Part shown: positions 35,001 through 46,241 of the stretch, one piece after another | How positions within the stretch are numbered: position 1 is the first letter of the stretch | How the letters are laid out: each line of letters begins with the position of its first letter | DNA from: Strigamia acuminata | Lineage: Eukaryota; Arthropoda; Chilopoda; Geophilomorpha; Linotaeniidae | Direction: 5' to 3' | DNA: 60,000 bases | Assembly (NCBI GenBank): GCA_949358305.1 | Contig: OX442317.1 | Location: 8,996,186 to 9,056,185 of the forward strand | Notes under the pieces: model-generated | Seen by the model: only the letters and a program-made list of their open reading frames with translations | Database searches by the model: none | What the model was told of the DNA's origin: nothing | Program-made: the position numbers and the translations under genes

Positions 35001-38000
35001 AAAAAGTTGATTCAATCCAACAAAACCGGGTTTTAGTAGCAACAGGTTTTAGGAACACCTCGCCAACACGATTCGGATTTATTCATTTTAATTAATTTTA
35101 ATTTATTTTTTAAATTTATTTTAAATGTACTAATTCTAAAATCTAAATGTACAAATACACGAAACGGTTTTTGGATCCATTCGCCAAACCGAGTTGTGGG
35201 AACTCGATTGGCGAACGGAGTTGTTGGGCAGATCAGTGTTCACACCGATAGTGGATCTATATTCGCAGCTTCAGATGAGATTCAAAACCTTGGTGTAAAC
35301 AAGACATAAGGATTACTTGTTACTTTTAGGTGATATTCGTGTAAATGAACATCTGGGTTTGGTAATCATGCACACAATTTGGGTTCGTGAGCATAATCGA
35401 GTGGCATCTGAATTTCGACTGTTGAATCCTCATTGGGACGACGAAACCTTGTTTCAACAAGCCCGTCGCATAGTGGCAGCAGAAGTAAGTTATTTCATTT
35501 ACAGTGTAAGCTGTGTGGTCCATACAAAGGCTTCTTAGACTGTGAATCTGCAGTGAATGCCCAGTCTAGAGGGAGTTCATTGTACACAATAGTGAGTTTG
35601 CGGTTGCCAATTGTTCCTTACAATTATGAGTTACAAGCTCATAATTATAATTATAATTCCTTGTTGAAATAGGCACTTGCGGTACCACAAATATATTTTA
35701 TAAATTATACTTATAAATACCATATGAACAGTACAAATCCCTTGCATGTAATGGTAGAACAAATCCATATGCAAAAGAAAATGAAAATCTGTAGTTTTAC
35801 TAATTTGACATTTTTCAGAAATAAAATTGTCTTCCAGTTTATTTATTTGCTTACCTGGAATAATTTTAGTTGTTTCTAGCCTTCTATGGCAGAAAGAAAT
35901 TGTGATTGAGGCTGAATGTTGAAACAGGTCAGGCAGCCATTTTGAATTTCTATCAGCACCATCAGCCCATTTGCAATAGTGGGAGGAGCTTCAAATAGTG
36001 TTAAGCGATCTGATTGGCCTCCTTATTTTACAAAATAGTGTAAAAGTTGAGGAGTTACGTTATGTTATAAATCCATTTTTATAATTATGAGCTCGTAACT
36101 CATAATTATAAGGAACAATTGGCAACCGCAAACTCACTATGTATACACAGCTTACATTGTACTTTACCTTGAAACAAGTAAGAAGGAAAATAGAAGTTTA
36201 AAGATTTAAATAGTTGGTTTGTTGTCTTGTTTCAGATGCAACACATACACTACACCGAAGTACTTCCTTTGTTGCTTGGTCCTGACCTAATGGTTCAATT
36301 GAATCTAAATGTAGAAAGAATGGGATATTCTTCGGATTATGATGTGGATGTTAATCCTGGAATCAATAGTGCCATTGCTTCTGCAGTTCTTCGCTTGGTT
36401 CTTTCACTTTTGCCACCTCACTTCGGTCTCTATTCACCGGATCGGAGGATCTTCGGCAGAGTTCATTCAAGTTCAACATCGTACGCTCCATTTAGTCTGT
36501 ACGACAAAGGAAAACTCGATGGATATCTTATTGGACTAATGGAAGATTTAATGCAAAATGGTGATGCTGATATTTCATCAGAATTTACCGGCCGCTTGTT
36601 TGGCGCGGTCAACGGGTCCGGTCTCGACGGTGCTGCAATTGCAATTCAGCAAGGCAGAGACCATGGAATTGCTGCCTACACCAAATGGCGCGCATTTTGT
36701 GGCCTTCCTGAAGTGAATTCATTTGATGGTTTCAAGGATGTTATGCAAGTGGATATAATAGCTCGCTTACAAAGTGTCTACGCAACGGCTGGTGATGTAG
36801 ATTTGTTCAGCGGAGGATTGTCAGAAATCCCAATCCCTGGTGCTCTTTTGGGTCCAACGTTTGCTTGCATTCTTGGTAAACAGTTTCAGGCGTTACGAAG
36901 AGGTGACCGGTATTGGTACGAGAATGATATACCGCCATCATCATTTTCAAAAGGTAGGTACAATTCTGTGTTTGTATTAAATGTTGCTAGGGTGATGTGT
37001 GTAATAAGTTCAAAATTGTTTGGTCAGTTTATAGTTCGATGACAAATACCTTTGATTTCAGAACAACTCGCCCAACTGCATAAATCAAGCATGGCTCGCA
37101 TAGTTTGTGACAATGCCGACAAGATTGGACAAGTCCAGCCAAATGTCTTTGTGCAAACCGACTCTTTCTTGTAAGTTGGACACTTAGAAAAATAGAAATG
37201 AAAATATTGAAATTTATTCACACTGTAGAAATTCATTAATGGACTGCAATGCAGACATGATCCCTTCCATAAACTTAGAACCTTGGAAGCAAAGTGATGT
37301 ATAATATAGTATTGTGCAACTCATCAATCATTGACATACGTTTCAAAATGCAGGTAACCGGTTAGCATTTGCAGCTAACGTAATTGCAGATTATGTTGAA
37401 CAAGCACGGCAAGAAGTTGAAGTTCGGAAAACAAATGAACACCAAGCTTTCCTAATGAGTAAGACTACTAAAAACCCAATGGTGTAGTCCAGCACTTCTC
37501 AAACTATGTAACGTAGCGGACCGGTACCAAATTTTTTTCCCAGTGTTATGGACCGGTATCATATTTTGTCCCGATGTGGTTCAAAAACGAAACATAAGCA
37601 TTGGGCATAGTCAGTACTTGGATGGATTATACTTGTTTCCCATGCTTGTCTGACTGTTTCTATGGCAAAAACACCCGCCGCCAATAAATAATAAATTCAA
37701 CAGCCGATTAGGGGTACCGATTTCCGGGAAAACGGATGAAAAATCACGGAACCGGGAACCGGAGAATTTGGAAAAATAACCGGATCCGTCCAAAATTGTC
37801 AAAACGTCGTTGAAACGTCATTTTCGTCATTGAAACGTTACATTTTTAAGGTTTTAATGATAAACCGTATTGAAAAATGGCTAAAAATAATCATTTTTGA
37901 CAAAAAACGGCCATTTTTAGCCGTTTTTTGTCGCCTGATATTTTATACCCCGGGAATATCAGCCATTTTGGTACCGGGAACCGGGAATTAAAAAAGGCGG

Positions 38001-41000
38001 GAAAACAGAAACCCTACAGCCGATGTATACCACCATTGGGTGCACTTGTAAAAAAGTAGTGCCAGTGTTCATGAATTCATTCCTTGATTATAAAACCTAG
38101 GAAATGGTGTTGCAAGTGAGAAAAGCCCAATTGGAATCCACTTGGGGTTTGTCCGCCCAAAGCGCGAAGCCATCAGCATTTCCAACACGTCTCTTGTCCT
38201 TCAATTTGCTTCCCAAGGTTTTGTTAGTAACTTTTTACAAGGGTGAGTACTTAAATATATATATTTCTTCACCTTGAGATATCTTTTATTTTACAATTTT
38301 TATTTCATTATTTAAGTCGACTTAAGGACATTGAATACAATTCGCCCAGACCAAAAAACGTCGAGGAACTGATGAAGATTCTACCGGATGTTGACATATC
38401 CGATTTCGTAGACATCCCGCGTAATTTTGAATGTGACGAACAAACTTTGCCTTGCGACCACACGTCGCGATTTCGAACTTTCACCGGCCTGTGCAACAAT
38501 CTCCGCAATCCAACATACGGCAAGAGCTACAAGGCATTCCAACGGCTTTTGCCTCCAGTTTATGACGACAGTAATAATTTAATTTTAATTACTCGTAAAG
38601 ATAAAGTAAAAGTGCCCAAGGTTGCTCAGGTGGTCTCATTTTCAAGATGAGTTGACCCTGGGGTTAAGAGGAAGCATTTCATTCAGAATTAGTCTGGACG
38701 CGACACGCATATGTGAATAAATCAGCAAAAGTAGGTCTGCAATTCAAGTCTGGGTTATATCACGTGGAAAATGAATAATTCTTGTTTACTTAACTTCCGC
38801 TCGTTTATTTCATGACGTGTGGACACTTCTGGAATTTCTATAGCTTTTTGCGAAAAAAAAATATAAACGTTTGTTGCATAGATACATCAACGAAAGAAAA
38901 AATTATAATTTTTACGGAAACATTGCAGTGCACTTTCTAAACTTGTAAAATGATATTTTCAAGTTCCTAAACTTTTGAGACAAGTGATGTTTTGAAAATC
39001 TGGATTTGTAGCTAAACTACATACCGTACTGCCTTGAATAAGGGCCCGGGCGTTTATTTTTTTTTCGATTTGCCCGCCAGCCGCTTATTCAAAACCAGGC
39101 GATTATTCAAGCCAGGCCTCTATCCAAAAAAAAAGTTGAAAATAAATTTTGTTGAACAAATTTTTATTTTTATTAACGTTTTATTAACGTTATTCATACG
39201 TTTCTAACATATTTTTCCGTTAGCCCGGCGTTTATTCGGGCCGGCGTTTATTGGTTTTTCGGCTGGCGGTTGGCCGGCGCTTAATTACGCCCGGCCCTTA
39301 TTCAAGGCAGTACGGTAACTGAATATATGAAATTTTGGTTTATTTTCAAGAGAAAGTCTTAATCGGTAAAATACGTTAATTGCTTTAGTCAAATCTGACG
39401 GTATTAATTTGTTTTGCTTAACTTTTATTGGATGAATTTTTTACTCACTTTCTAAACTTTTGAAATGTATTCGATCAAACGGTCGTGCTTTAGTACCGCG
39501 AATGCGTCATTTTCTAATTCGGATGAATGTTCTTATTTTGCAGATTTGAGTGAACCTCGCTCGAAAAGTAAGACAGGGTCACCACTTCCTTCAGCACGTC
39601 TGATTAGCATATCCGTGCACTCGGATACGAGTCGTCCTCATTCCCGATACACACTAATGACCATGCAGTTCGGTCAATTTGTGGACCATGATTTAACGCA
39701 CACTCCCGTGCACACCGGTTTCCAAGGCGCCATTTTGGATTGCAGCCGGTGCGATTCACGTGCTAAAATACATCCTGAATGTCTCCCAATTCCCATCCCT
39801 AAAAGTGATCCGTATTTTCCGCAAAATTCTACCTCATTAAACTCAAAGTGTCTGTCTTTTGTGCGCTCTCTGCCGGGCCAATTGACCATGGGCCCGCGGG
39901 AACAAATCAACCAGATAACGGCTTTTGTAGACTGTTCTCACGTGTACGGATCTGATTTGTGCGATGCGAAGAAACTGCGGTCTTTTAGTCAGGGCCAGTT
40001 GAATGTCACACGAAATCCTGCCAGCAAAAAGGATCTTCTGCCCGAAACGAATCGGAACAAGGAATGCAAATCATCAGCGGGACTCTGCTTTGATGCAGGC
40101 AAGTTGACAATAAAATAAGTAAAAGCAAACAGTGGGCTAGTAATGTAGGGAAATCACCAAATACAAAATAAGCTTATTTAGTAAACATAATCACTTGGTG
40201 CATTCAATAATGGGATAATATGTGTATTTTCTGCACAAAAAGTGGCTTTTCTGCGAAAAAAGTGGATTTTCTGCACAAAAAGTGGCTTTTCTGCACAAAA
40301 AGTGGCTTTTCTGCACAAAAAGTGGCTTTTCTGCACAAAGAGTGGCTTTTGTGCACAAAGAGTGACTTTTTTGCACAAAATCTGGCTTTTCTGCACAAAA
40401 TCTGGCTTTTCTGCACAAAATCTGGCTTTTCTGCACAAAAAGTGGCTTTTCTGCACAAAAAGTGACTTTTTCTCCATTTAAAGTGACTTTTATCATTAAA
40501 TAGAGAGTTTGCGGACATAACCTTTTTCATTATAAATGGCCATCCTTATGACCTTATGGCGTCAAAAGGATGGACTGTAAGCATAAGGAAAATGGATTTT
40601 TATGAGAGTACTTATAAAATAAGGCTGCCAATCAGGTGTCGTTTCCTTATGATTTCTCAAAATGGCTGCCAACAATTTTTTTCCATCTCTCAACTTTGCT
40701 TGAACAATCAGCTTGTAATAAACATTAGAATTGTTGAAATCTAGTAGCCGTTTGAACAATCATAGTGTGATAAACCAAACAGCTATTTTAGTTCGCAATA
40801 TTATTGAAATTCTGTTGAAATAGGATGCTTCAAAGCATATAACATTGGGTATCGTCCTGTGGAGATAGCCTACAAGAGTTTCAGTCTTACTCTATCTGTG
40901 TGATCATGTGATCATGTGATCAAAATTACTAGTTTAAGAACATAACATAAGGATATAAGGAAACTTGCCGCAACCAAGTTCGTAACCTCATAAGATTACA

Positions 41001-44000
41001 ACACTATAAGATCATAAGAACCAATTTTTATAAGGAAAAAGGCATGTCCGCAATCTCTAATAATAATCCTCCTATTGCCAATTACCTAATGTCTGCATAA
41101 TATTCAGTGCATCCCTAATTTTAACGCCCCAGTGGGTTTTATCCATTGTACTCATACCGATCTGCACTTTACAGGCGACAAAAGGGCGAGCGAACAAGTT
41201 GGTTTGGCTGCAATGCACACTTTGTTTTTACGCGAACACAACCGTATTGCTAAGCGTTTATCGAAGTTAAACCCGCAATGGGATGACGAAACTTTATACC
41301 AAAATGGTAAAATGTTTTTTATGCATACTGTGTAATTTTTAGGCGAAAAGATTTCAGTTTGTTTTTCATGTGTATTTGATTAGCTCGAAGGATTTTGACG
41401 GCAGTGAATCAAGGCATAGTGTATGGAGAATTCCTACCACGAGTGATGGGTTGGGCAGCGGTGCATCAATACGAGTTGGATCTGACACCTGAAGGATTTT
41501 ATGATAAATATGACCCTAATTGCAATGCGGCGATATACAATGAATTTGCAACGGCGGCGTTTAGATTTGGTCATAGTTTGATTAAGCCGTTTATGCAACG
41601 ACTCGATGGCCGCTTCTCAAATCGCTCCGAACCGTTACAACTTCGACATCAATTCTTCAATCCGGACAAATTATACAAGGTTTTAATAGGAAAAAATTGA
41701 CCAATTTTGGCGAATTATTTTTTTTTAAAAAATTGAAATTTTTAAGAAAAATTTGACCAATTTTGGCAAATTATTTTTTTTTTAAAAATAGAAAATTTTA
41801 AGAAAATTTGACCAATTTAGCAAATTATTTTTTTAAAAAAAATTAAAATTTGACCAATTTTGGCGAATTATTTTTTTTTAAAAAAAATTGAAATTTTTAA
41901 GAAAAATTTGACCAATTTTGGCGAATTATTTTTTTTAAAAAAATAGAAAATTTTAAGAAAAATTTGACCAATTTTGGCGAATTATTTTTTTTAAAAAAAT
42001 AGAAAATTTTAAGAAAATTTTGAAAATTTCTTTAAAAAAAATTGAAATTTTTTATTTTTTATTTTTTTTTATTTTGATGCGTAATATCAGAAGTGCAATG
42101 CTGAATACACATTTGTAATGACTCAACTTTTCTTTATTTAAGGTGGGCATGATCGATGAAATCATGCGCGGATTAGCAACCACTTCAATGGAAACCCTGG
42201 ATCAGTTCATCACGAGCGAAGTGACTAATCATTTATTTGAAGACTCCAGCATCCCGTTTTCCGGCCTCGACCTTGTGGCATTGAACTTACAAAGAGGTCG
42301 GGAACACGGGATTGCGACGTACAACCAAATGAGGCACCTCTGTCAACTCCAAACTGCGTCATCTTTTGACGACCTTGCGGCGCAAATTCCTTTACAAATC
42401 ATCAACAAACTCAAGGCTATTTACAGGTAAAACCGCAACAAAAATAGCAACAAAGCAAAACAATTTTTTAAATTCCGCTTTATTGCTTCACTACTTGACC
42501 ACAATTCGCTGTTTCAGGCATGTGGATGACATTGATCTCTTCACCGGAGGACTTTCAGAGGTGCCACTTGATGGTGCCTTGGTGGGCCCAACGTTTGCTT
42601 GCATTCTGGGACATCAGTTCCGCCAACTGCGTAAATGTGATAGATTTTGGTACGAAACTTCGGATCCCCTTCTTAGATTTACAGAAGGTAAAGAAACATC
42701 CAACGCAAGTGCAAGCGGAAGCGGATTACAAATAAATGTTTTGGAATTTGGGGGAAACCTATAAATTCGCCTTAACTTCAAGCGCTTCCCTGCGCACCAC
42801 TGTAACAGCCGCGCCATCTATTGATGGGAAATCACACAAAATGGCGGAAACTCGATTAAAACAAATACTAACAGTTCGTCGTTGCGGCAATGCAACCACT
42901 TTTATTTTACCAACAAGTGGACAAATCGAATTTTGCTACATTTTTACTCGGTGTTGCGATTATTATTTATTGATGACAAAATAGTTGTGTCGCGATGCAT
43001 TTCTTTTCATTTTGTTTGTGTTTGTTGATAAACAGATCAATTGATGGAGATTCGTCAAGCGAAACTATCCAAAATTATATGCCAGAACTCAGACTCAATA
43101 GACTTCATACAGAAAAACATTTTCGACCAACCAGACGACTTCATGTAGGCTATAAAAAGACCGGTGACCTTATTCATACTTTTCAAATAACAATGAGCTC
43201 GCCTATTTGCAGGAATCCACGGGTAGCATGCAGTTCCTTGCCAGAAGTCAACTTGAATTTGTGGGCTGACCGACGTAATAGCTGTAACAAAACAGAACAA
43301 CAAACTCCCCACTGGGTGGGAACACAAAAGGCCCGTTTATTTATAATTGTGTGCCCTTGTGGTTTTTTTTTTTTAGATGAATGCAAATGATAAATATTAA
43401 TGATAAAGGGGTTGATTCAATTTTAAGATAAAGGCATCCGGTTGGCAAAAGTTTAAACAATTAAACTTTTTCGCGAGTTCGTTATCGGGTCTTTCGCCTG
43501 AAAGTTTAATATTTTGGTGGCCTTGTGTTTAGCTCACTGTCAATAATCAATAATCAATAGGAATGAGCTGAGTGGGGGATTTGTTGTTTCATTTAGGGTT
43601 TGAGCAATACAAAAAAGGGGGCGCTGAAACCGATATTTCTAATTTATCAAAACGCATGGCCGACAGCACATTTACAATCCCTGGGCTGATTTCGTGGCCA
43701 GGAATGACTAATGAATTAATAGTTCGAATAACGTTGAAACGATGAACGTACGCTTCGTTCGTGGCATTAAACAAATGTAACAAACAAAAAACCGAAATTG
43801 TAATTGCTGACAAAAATGGCAGTTTTGAATAAGGGCCGCGGCTCTTCATCCATAAATAGAGATGCGATTTTTGCGGAAAATAAAAGTCCTCCAAAATGTT
43901 TTCTTAGTTGTGGATAATGCAAATGGAGCATTTTTAAAGCATAATTTTTGCAATTGGAGGTACTTTTAAGTCCGCAATCCGATCGTTATACGGCAAATTT

Positions 44001-44727
44001 TGCGGATAATCCGCAATTAGCCAATTTTGGGGGGTTTCTTATGAAAATCGAGTGAACGTGCGGATTGCGTGATATATCACGTAATAATTTCGTTTTAAGA
44101 CTTCAAATTTCGTTTAAAAACTTCTAATTTTGTTTAAAAACTTCAAATTTTGTTTGAAAACTTCAAATTCCCTTTAAAAACTTCAAATTTCGTATAAAAC
44201 CTTGAAATTTTGGTCAAAAGCTTCCTGGATAAGTGCAATAAATCCGCAAAATGGCGATTTTTAAAGCCGCTTTCCACCCGCAATTTCACAGTTTTAAGTC
44301 GCATCTCTATCCATAAAATACGGTATTTAAACTTGTCGACAAAAATATCGGTATCAGCTGATTTAATTTAATTTATTTGACTCAACTCTCACTTTCTTTG
44401 CAGGAAGCTGCACCATCAAAAAACACACTATTCTAATAGGTTCCGCCAAAAGAATATCTCCTTGTGTTATGTGCACTTGCACTTCAGAAGGGGTAAATAT
44501 ACGGATATTTTACCCATTGTGAAGTTCGTCATTTGATCATATAATTTAACCTTTTTCAGCCTACTTGCCAATCCATTAAAATTGCTAATTGTTTACAATT
44601 AATTTCATCGTTTGAAGCTAGCGCCATCCTCAGGGACAAAGTGTGCAAAGTGCAATGCGCTTTTGTTTTCCGTGCATCTTCACAATTGGAAAACGAGGGA
44701 GATAACATATTCGGTATCAGTTCTTGA
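32060..44727 (+). CDS. Secreted double heme peroxidase (DBLOX-like)
   Basis: Two animal heme-peroxidase domains in one predicted 1492-aa secreted protein. Exons: 32060-32094, 32194-32466, 32667-32881, 34175-34513, 34584-34787, 35330-35484, 36236-36953, 37062-37170, 37229-37293, 37354-37458, 38101-38242, 38317-38570, 39544-40098, 41175-41306, 41384-41679, 42143-42426, 42518-42687, 43036-43144, 43213-43274, 44404-44492, 44560-44727. Exons 1-2 give a signal peptide ([13 protein letters not shown]). Domain 1 (about 103-704) keeps distal His222 (QFIGHD) and GDIRVNE. However, Gly221 replaces the heme-linking Asp, Leu463 the proximal His and Ala543 its Asn partner. Domain 2 (about 815-1407) is canonical: Asp919-His920 ([11 protein letters not shown]), RASE, proximal His1164 (FRFGHSL), Asn1247. 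A Cys-rich tail ends [10 protein letters not shown] plus a short run. Intron 13 is GC-AG. Weakest joins: 37293 to 37354 and the donor at 43274. Confidence 0.85.
33380..33654. mobile_element. hAT-type MITE, copy B
   Basis: Same family as 535-787: CAGCGGTCGGCAA at the left and TTGCCGACCCCAG at the right, 275 bp, with a perfect 8-bp target duplication CTTTATAC (33372-33379 and 33655-33662). Its middle is replaced by a GGTTTTT-rich low-complexity tract. Lies in intron 3 of the double peroxidase. Confidence 0.92.
33849..33971. mobile_element. hAT-type MITE, GCTGGACTGGCC family, copy 3 (reverse)
   Basis: 123 bp between CAGGGCTGGACCGGG and GGCCAGTCCAGCATTG with a 7/8 matching duplication (GACTCCCA / GACTCCGA). 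In the same peroxidase intron as copy B of the other hAT family. Confidence 0.85.
35592..36137. mobile_element. TIR element in peroxidase intron 6
   Basis: The left end GTGAGTTTGCGGTTGCCAAT and its inverse at the right enclose 546 bp, flanked by TA; the inverted match extends about 45 bases into a palindromic ATAATTATGAG region. No ORF of note. Confidence 0.8.
37490..38015. repeat. Composite repeat in peroxidase intron 10
   Basis: Begins with a hAT-like terminus CAGCACTTCTCAAACT. It continues through CGGACCGGTACC blocks, a GGCCATTTTT/AAAAACGGCC minisatellite and CCCGGTTCCCGG-like sequence, and ends AAAACAGAAACCCTA. The second half is the inverted counterpart of 20774-21170. Confidence 0.55.
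39024..39315. mobile_element. CCGTACTGCCTTGAATAAGG MITE in peroxidase intron 12
   Basis: A 292-bp element with near-perfect inverted ends (CCGTACTGCCTTGAATAAGG / CCTTATTCAAGGCAGTACGG) flanked by TA. Interior repeats GCCCGGCGTTTATT. Same family as 28085-28299. Confidence 0.88.
40217..40490. repeat. 20-base minisatellite in peroxidase intron 13
   Basis: About 12 tandem copies of CTGCACAAAAAGTGGCTTTT with a variant block ending AAAATCTGG. All frames are open because the unit lacks stops, so the overlapping ORFs on both strands are artefacts. Confidence 0.95.
41690..42060. repeat. ~60-base minisatellite in peroxidase intron 15
   Basis: Five to six degenerate copies of a unit built on AAAATTTGACCAATTTTGGC followed by GAATTATTTTTTTT and an A-run. 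Confidence 0.9.
43857..44309. mobile_element. hAT-like element with 8-bp duplication, nested in a MITE
   Basis: The ends TAGAGATGCGA and TCGCATCTCTA enclose 453 bp, flanked by a perfect 8-bp duplication TCCATAAA (43849-43856 and 44310-44317). It interrupts a reverse copy of the CCGTATTTT MITE (about 43690-43848 and 44318-44327). Contains a 20-base minisatellite (AAAACTTCAAATTTCGTTT) at about 44100-44220. Lies in the second-last peroxidase intron. Confidence 0.85.
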
Positions 44728-44976
44728 TACTTGTTTCCTTGGCAGTGATGAGTCTGACGAACTGATACCATAGATCCGTGCTGATGTTTATACCATACAT
44801 AAATGAGCTATCAACTACACAAGATGGACAAACAGTTAGGCATAGCATCAATCCAGTTTGCCTGTCTTCTGTAATTTCTAGCTCATTGATAGGAAATGTA
44901 GATTCTTTGTGTGAATAAAATTCATCTTTTTTACATTATGAGTTGAAACGAGTGACCACGACCACTATTAGCGGTA

Positions 44977-45764
44977 CAGTAGAGCATCGATTATCCGAAC
45001 TAATTGGGAGACACGGATGTTCATAAAACTGATTTTTCGCGTGATCGAACATTAAGCTTAGTACTCATAAGCAATTTCCTACGTAGGAAACCAGTCTGCC
45101 CACAGAAAGTTTGCTTACAGAAAAAACTGGTACTCACAAATTTCATTCCAGTCTTGGAATGTCTGCGAGATATGTTCTGTGACATGAAAAATTAACTTTC
45201 TGGCATGTTGATACAACGGAAAGCTGATCTTCGTTTCCAGGCACAGAAATTAGCGATCGGTCTTGACAATTTGTGACCGGTCCTAATTTTTTTTAACCGG
45301 TCTCAAATATGGCAGCAATCAGTTCTGCCATCAAAAGCAAACAACTGTATATTATATTTATAAAAATAGATTTTAAATAAAATTAAAAATTAAAAACAAA
45401 CTAGCAATCTTATTCATCCTAACTCCAAAAGTAGCCATAAAAATTTTTATTGGCATCCATCTTGTTTCTTTTTCATGCCCATTCACCATTTCTTTTCTGT
45501 TGCATGGAGCTGTGAGTACCACAAAAAGTCTGGTGCGACAGATTGGCACATGTTCTGCTACCAGATGATTCCGATAGGCTTTTCTGTCAAGTCTATACAC
45601 AGAAAAGTCTGTGCGCAGACACTTCTGTTAGCAGATGATCTTATGAGTACTACGCTTTAGGTTTATAGACACACTGTACTGCATATGCAAATAAAGAAAT
45701 CATTAAAAAGCACTAAAAACCAGTAAAAATCTATCACCGATGTTCCGATAATCGATGCTCTACT
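44977..45764. mobile_element. Tigger/pogo-like TIR element
   Basis: The left end CAGTAGAGCATCGATTATCC after TA and the right end GATAATCGATGCTCTACT are inverted copies, 788 bp apart. CAGTAGAGCNTCGATTATCCGAAC is a typical Tigger/pogo terminus. Only short frames inside, no transposase recognised. The final G and TA on the right are lost. Confidence 0.78.
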
Positions 45765-46241
45765 AAAATTTAATGTGAGAGAATTTCATCAGCACATTTC
45801 AAATGTGAAAAAACTTGAAACACTAGATGTCACAACCACCAAAGCTGCAGATAACTACAAAGCCTGAACCAATTTAATGTCACAAAACAGAACTTTTATA
45901 ATTCCAAGTGTTCGTTGTGCTGCTAAAAGTCTATTTTGTCACATTTGTGAGCTTCCATGGCTAAGGTTTTGTCACCAAACAACTTTATTGAACACTTAAT
46001 GGTCATTGTTACAAGTGAGTGACAATAGATTGGTCTCACATAAGTGATAACACTTATTTAAAAAAATATTCAAATCAAAACTAAAGAGTGTAAAATCATT
46101 CCTACGTAAAATATCACCCTATTTCAGTATATAATGTGTGTTGGTCAGTCCAACACTTTGAATTAAACAAAACAAAAAAAGATATTAAAATAACATTAGA
46201 AAAAATGTGTTGCACACAAAGCTCTAGCGTGAAAAGCGGCT
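45765..46241. other. Intergenic region between convergent genes
   Basis: 3' flanks of the double peroxidase (+) and the Pins/LGN gene (-). No ORF or repeat recognised. Confidence 0.4.

Noticed and set aside
37294-37304. Treating the two peroxidase domains as separate genes
   Set aside because: The second domain has no ATG exon or leader of its own, and phases across the junction fit; kept as an alternative in the findings.
40191-40530. Overlapping 80-108 codon frames on both strands
   Set aside because: All are produced by the stop-free 20-base minisatellite; peptides are periodic ([13 protein letters not shown] type) with no independent support.
44977-45764. Frames of 60-75 codons between 45.0 and 45.7 kb as genes
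   Set aside because: They are inside a TIR-bounded Tigger/pogo-like element and carry no transposase or other domain.
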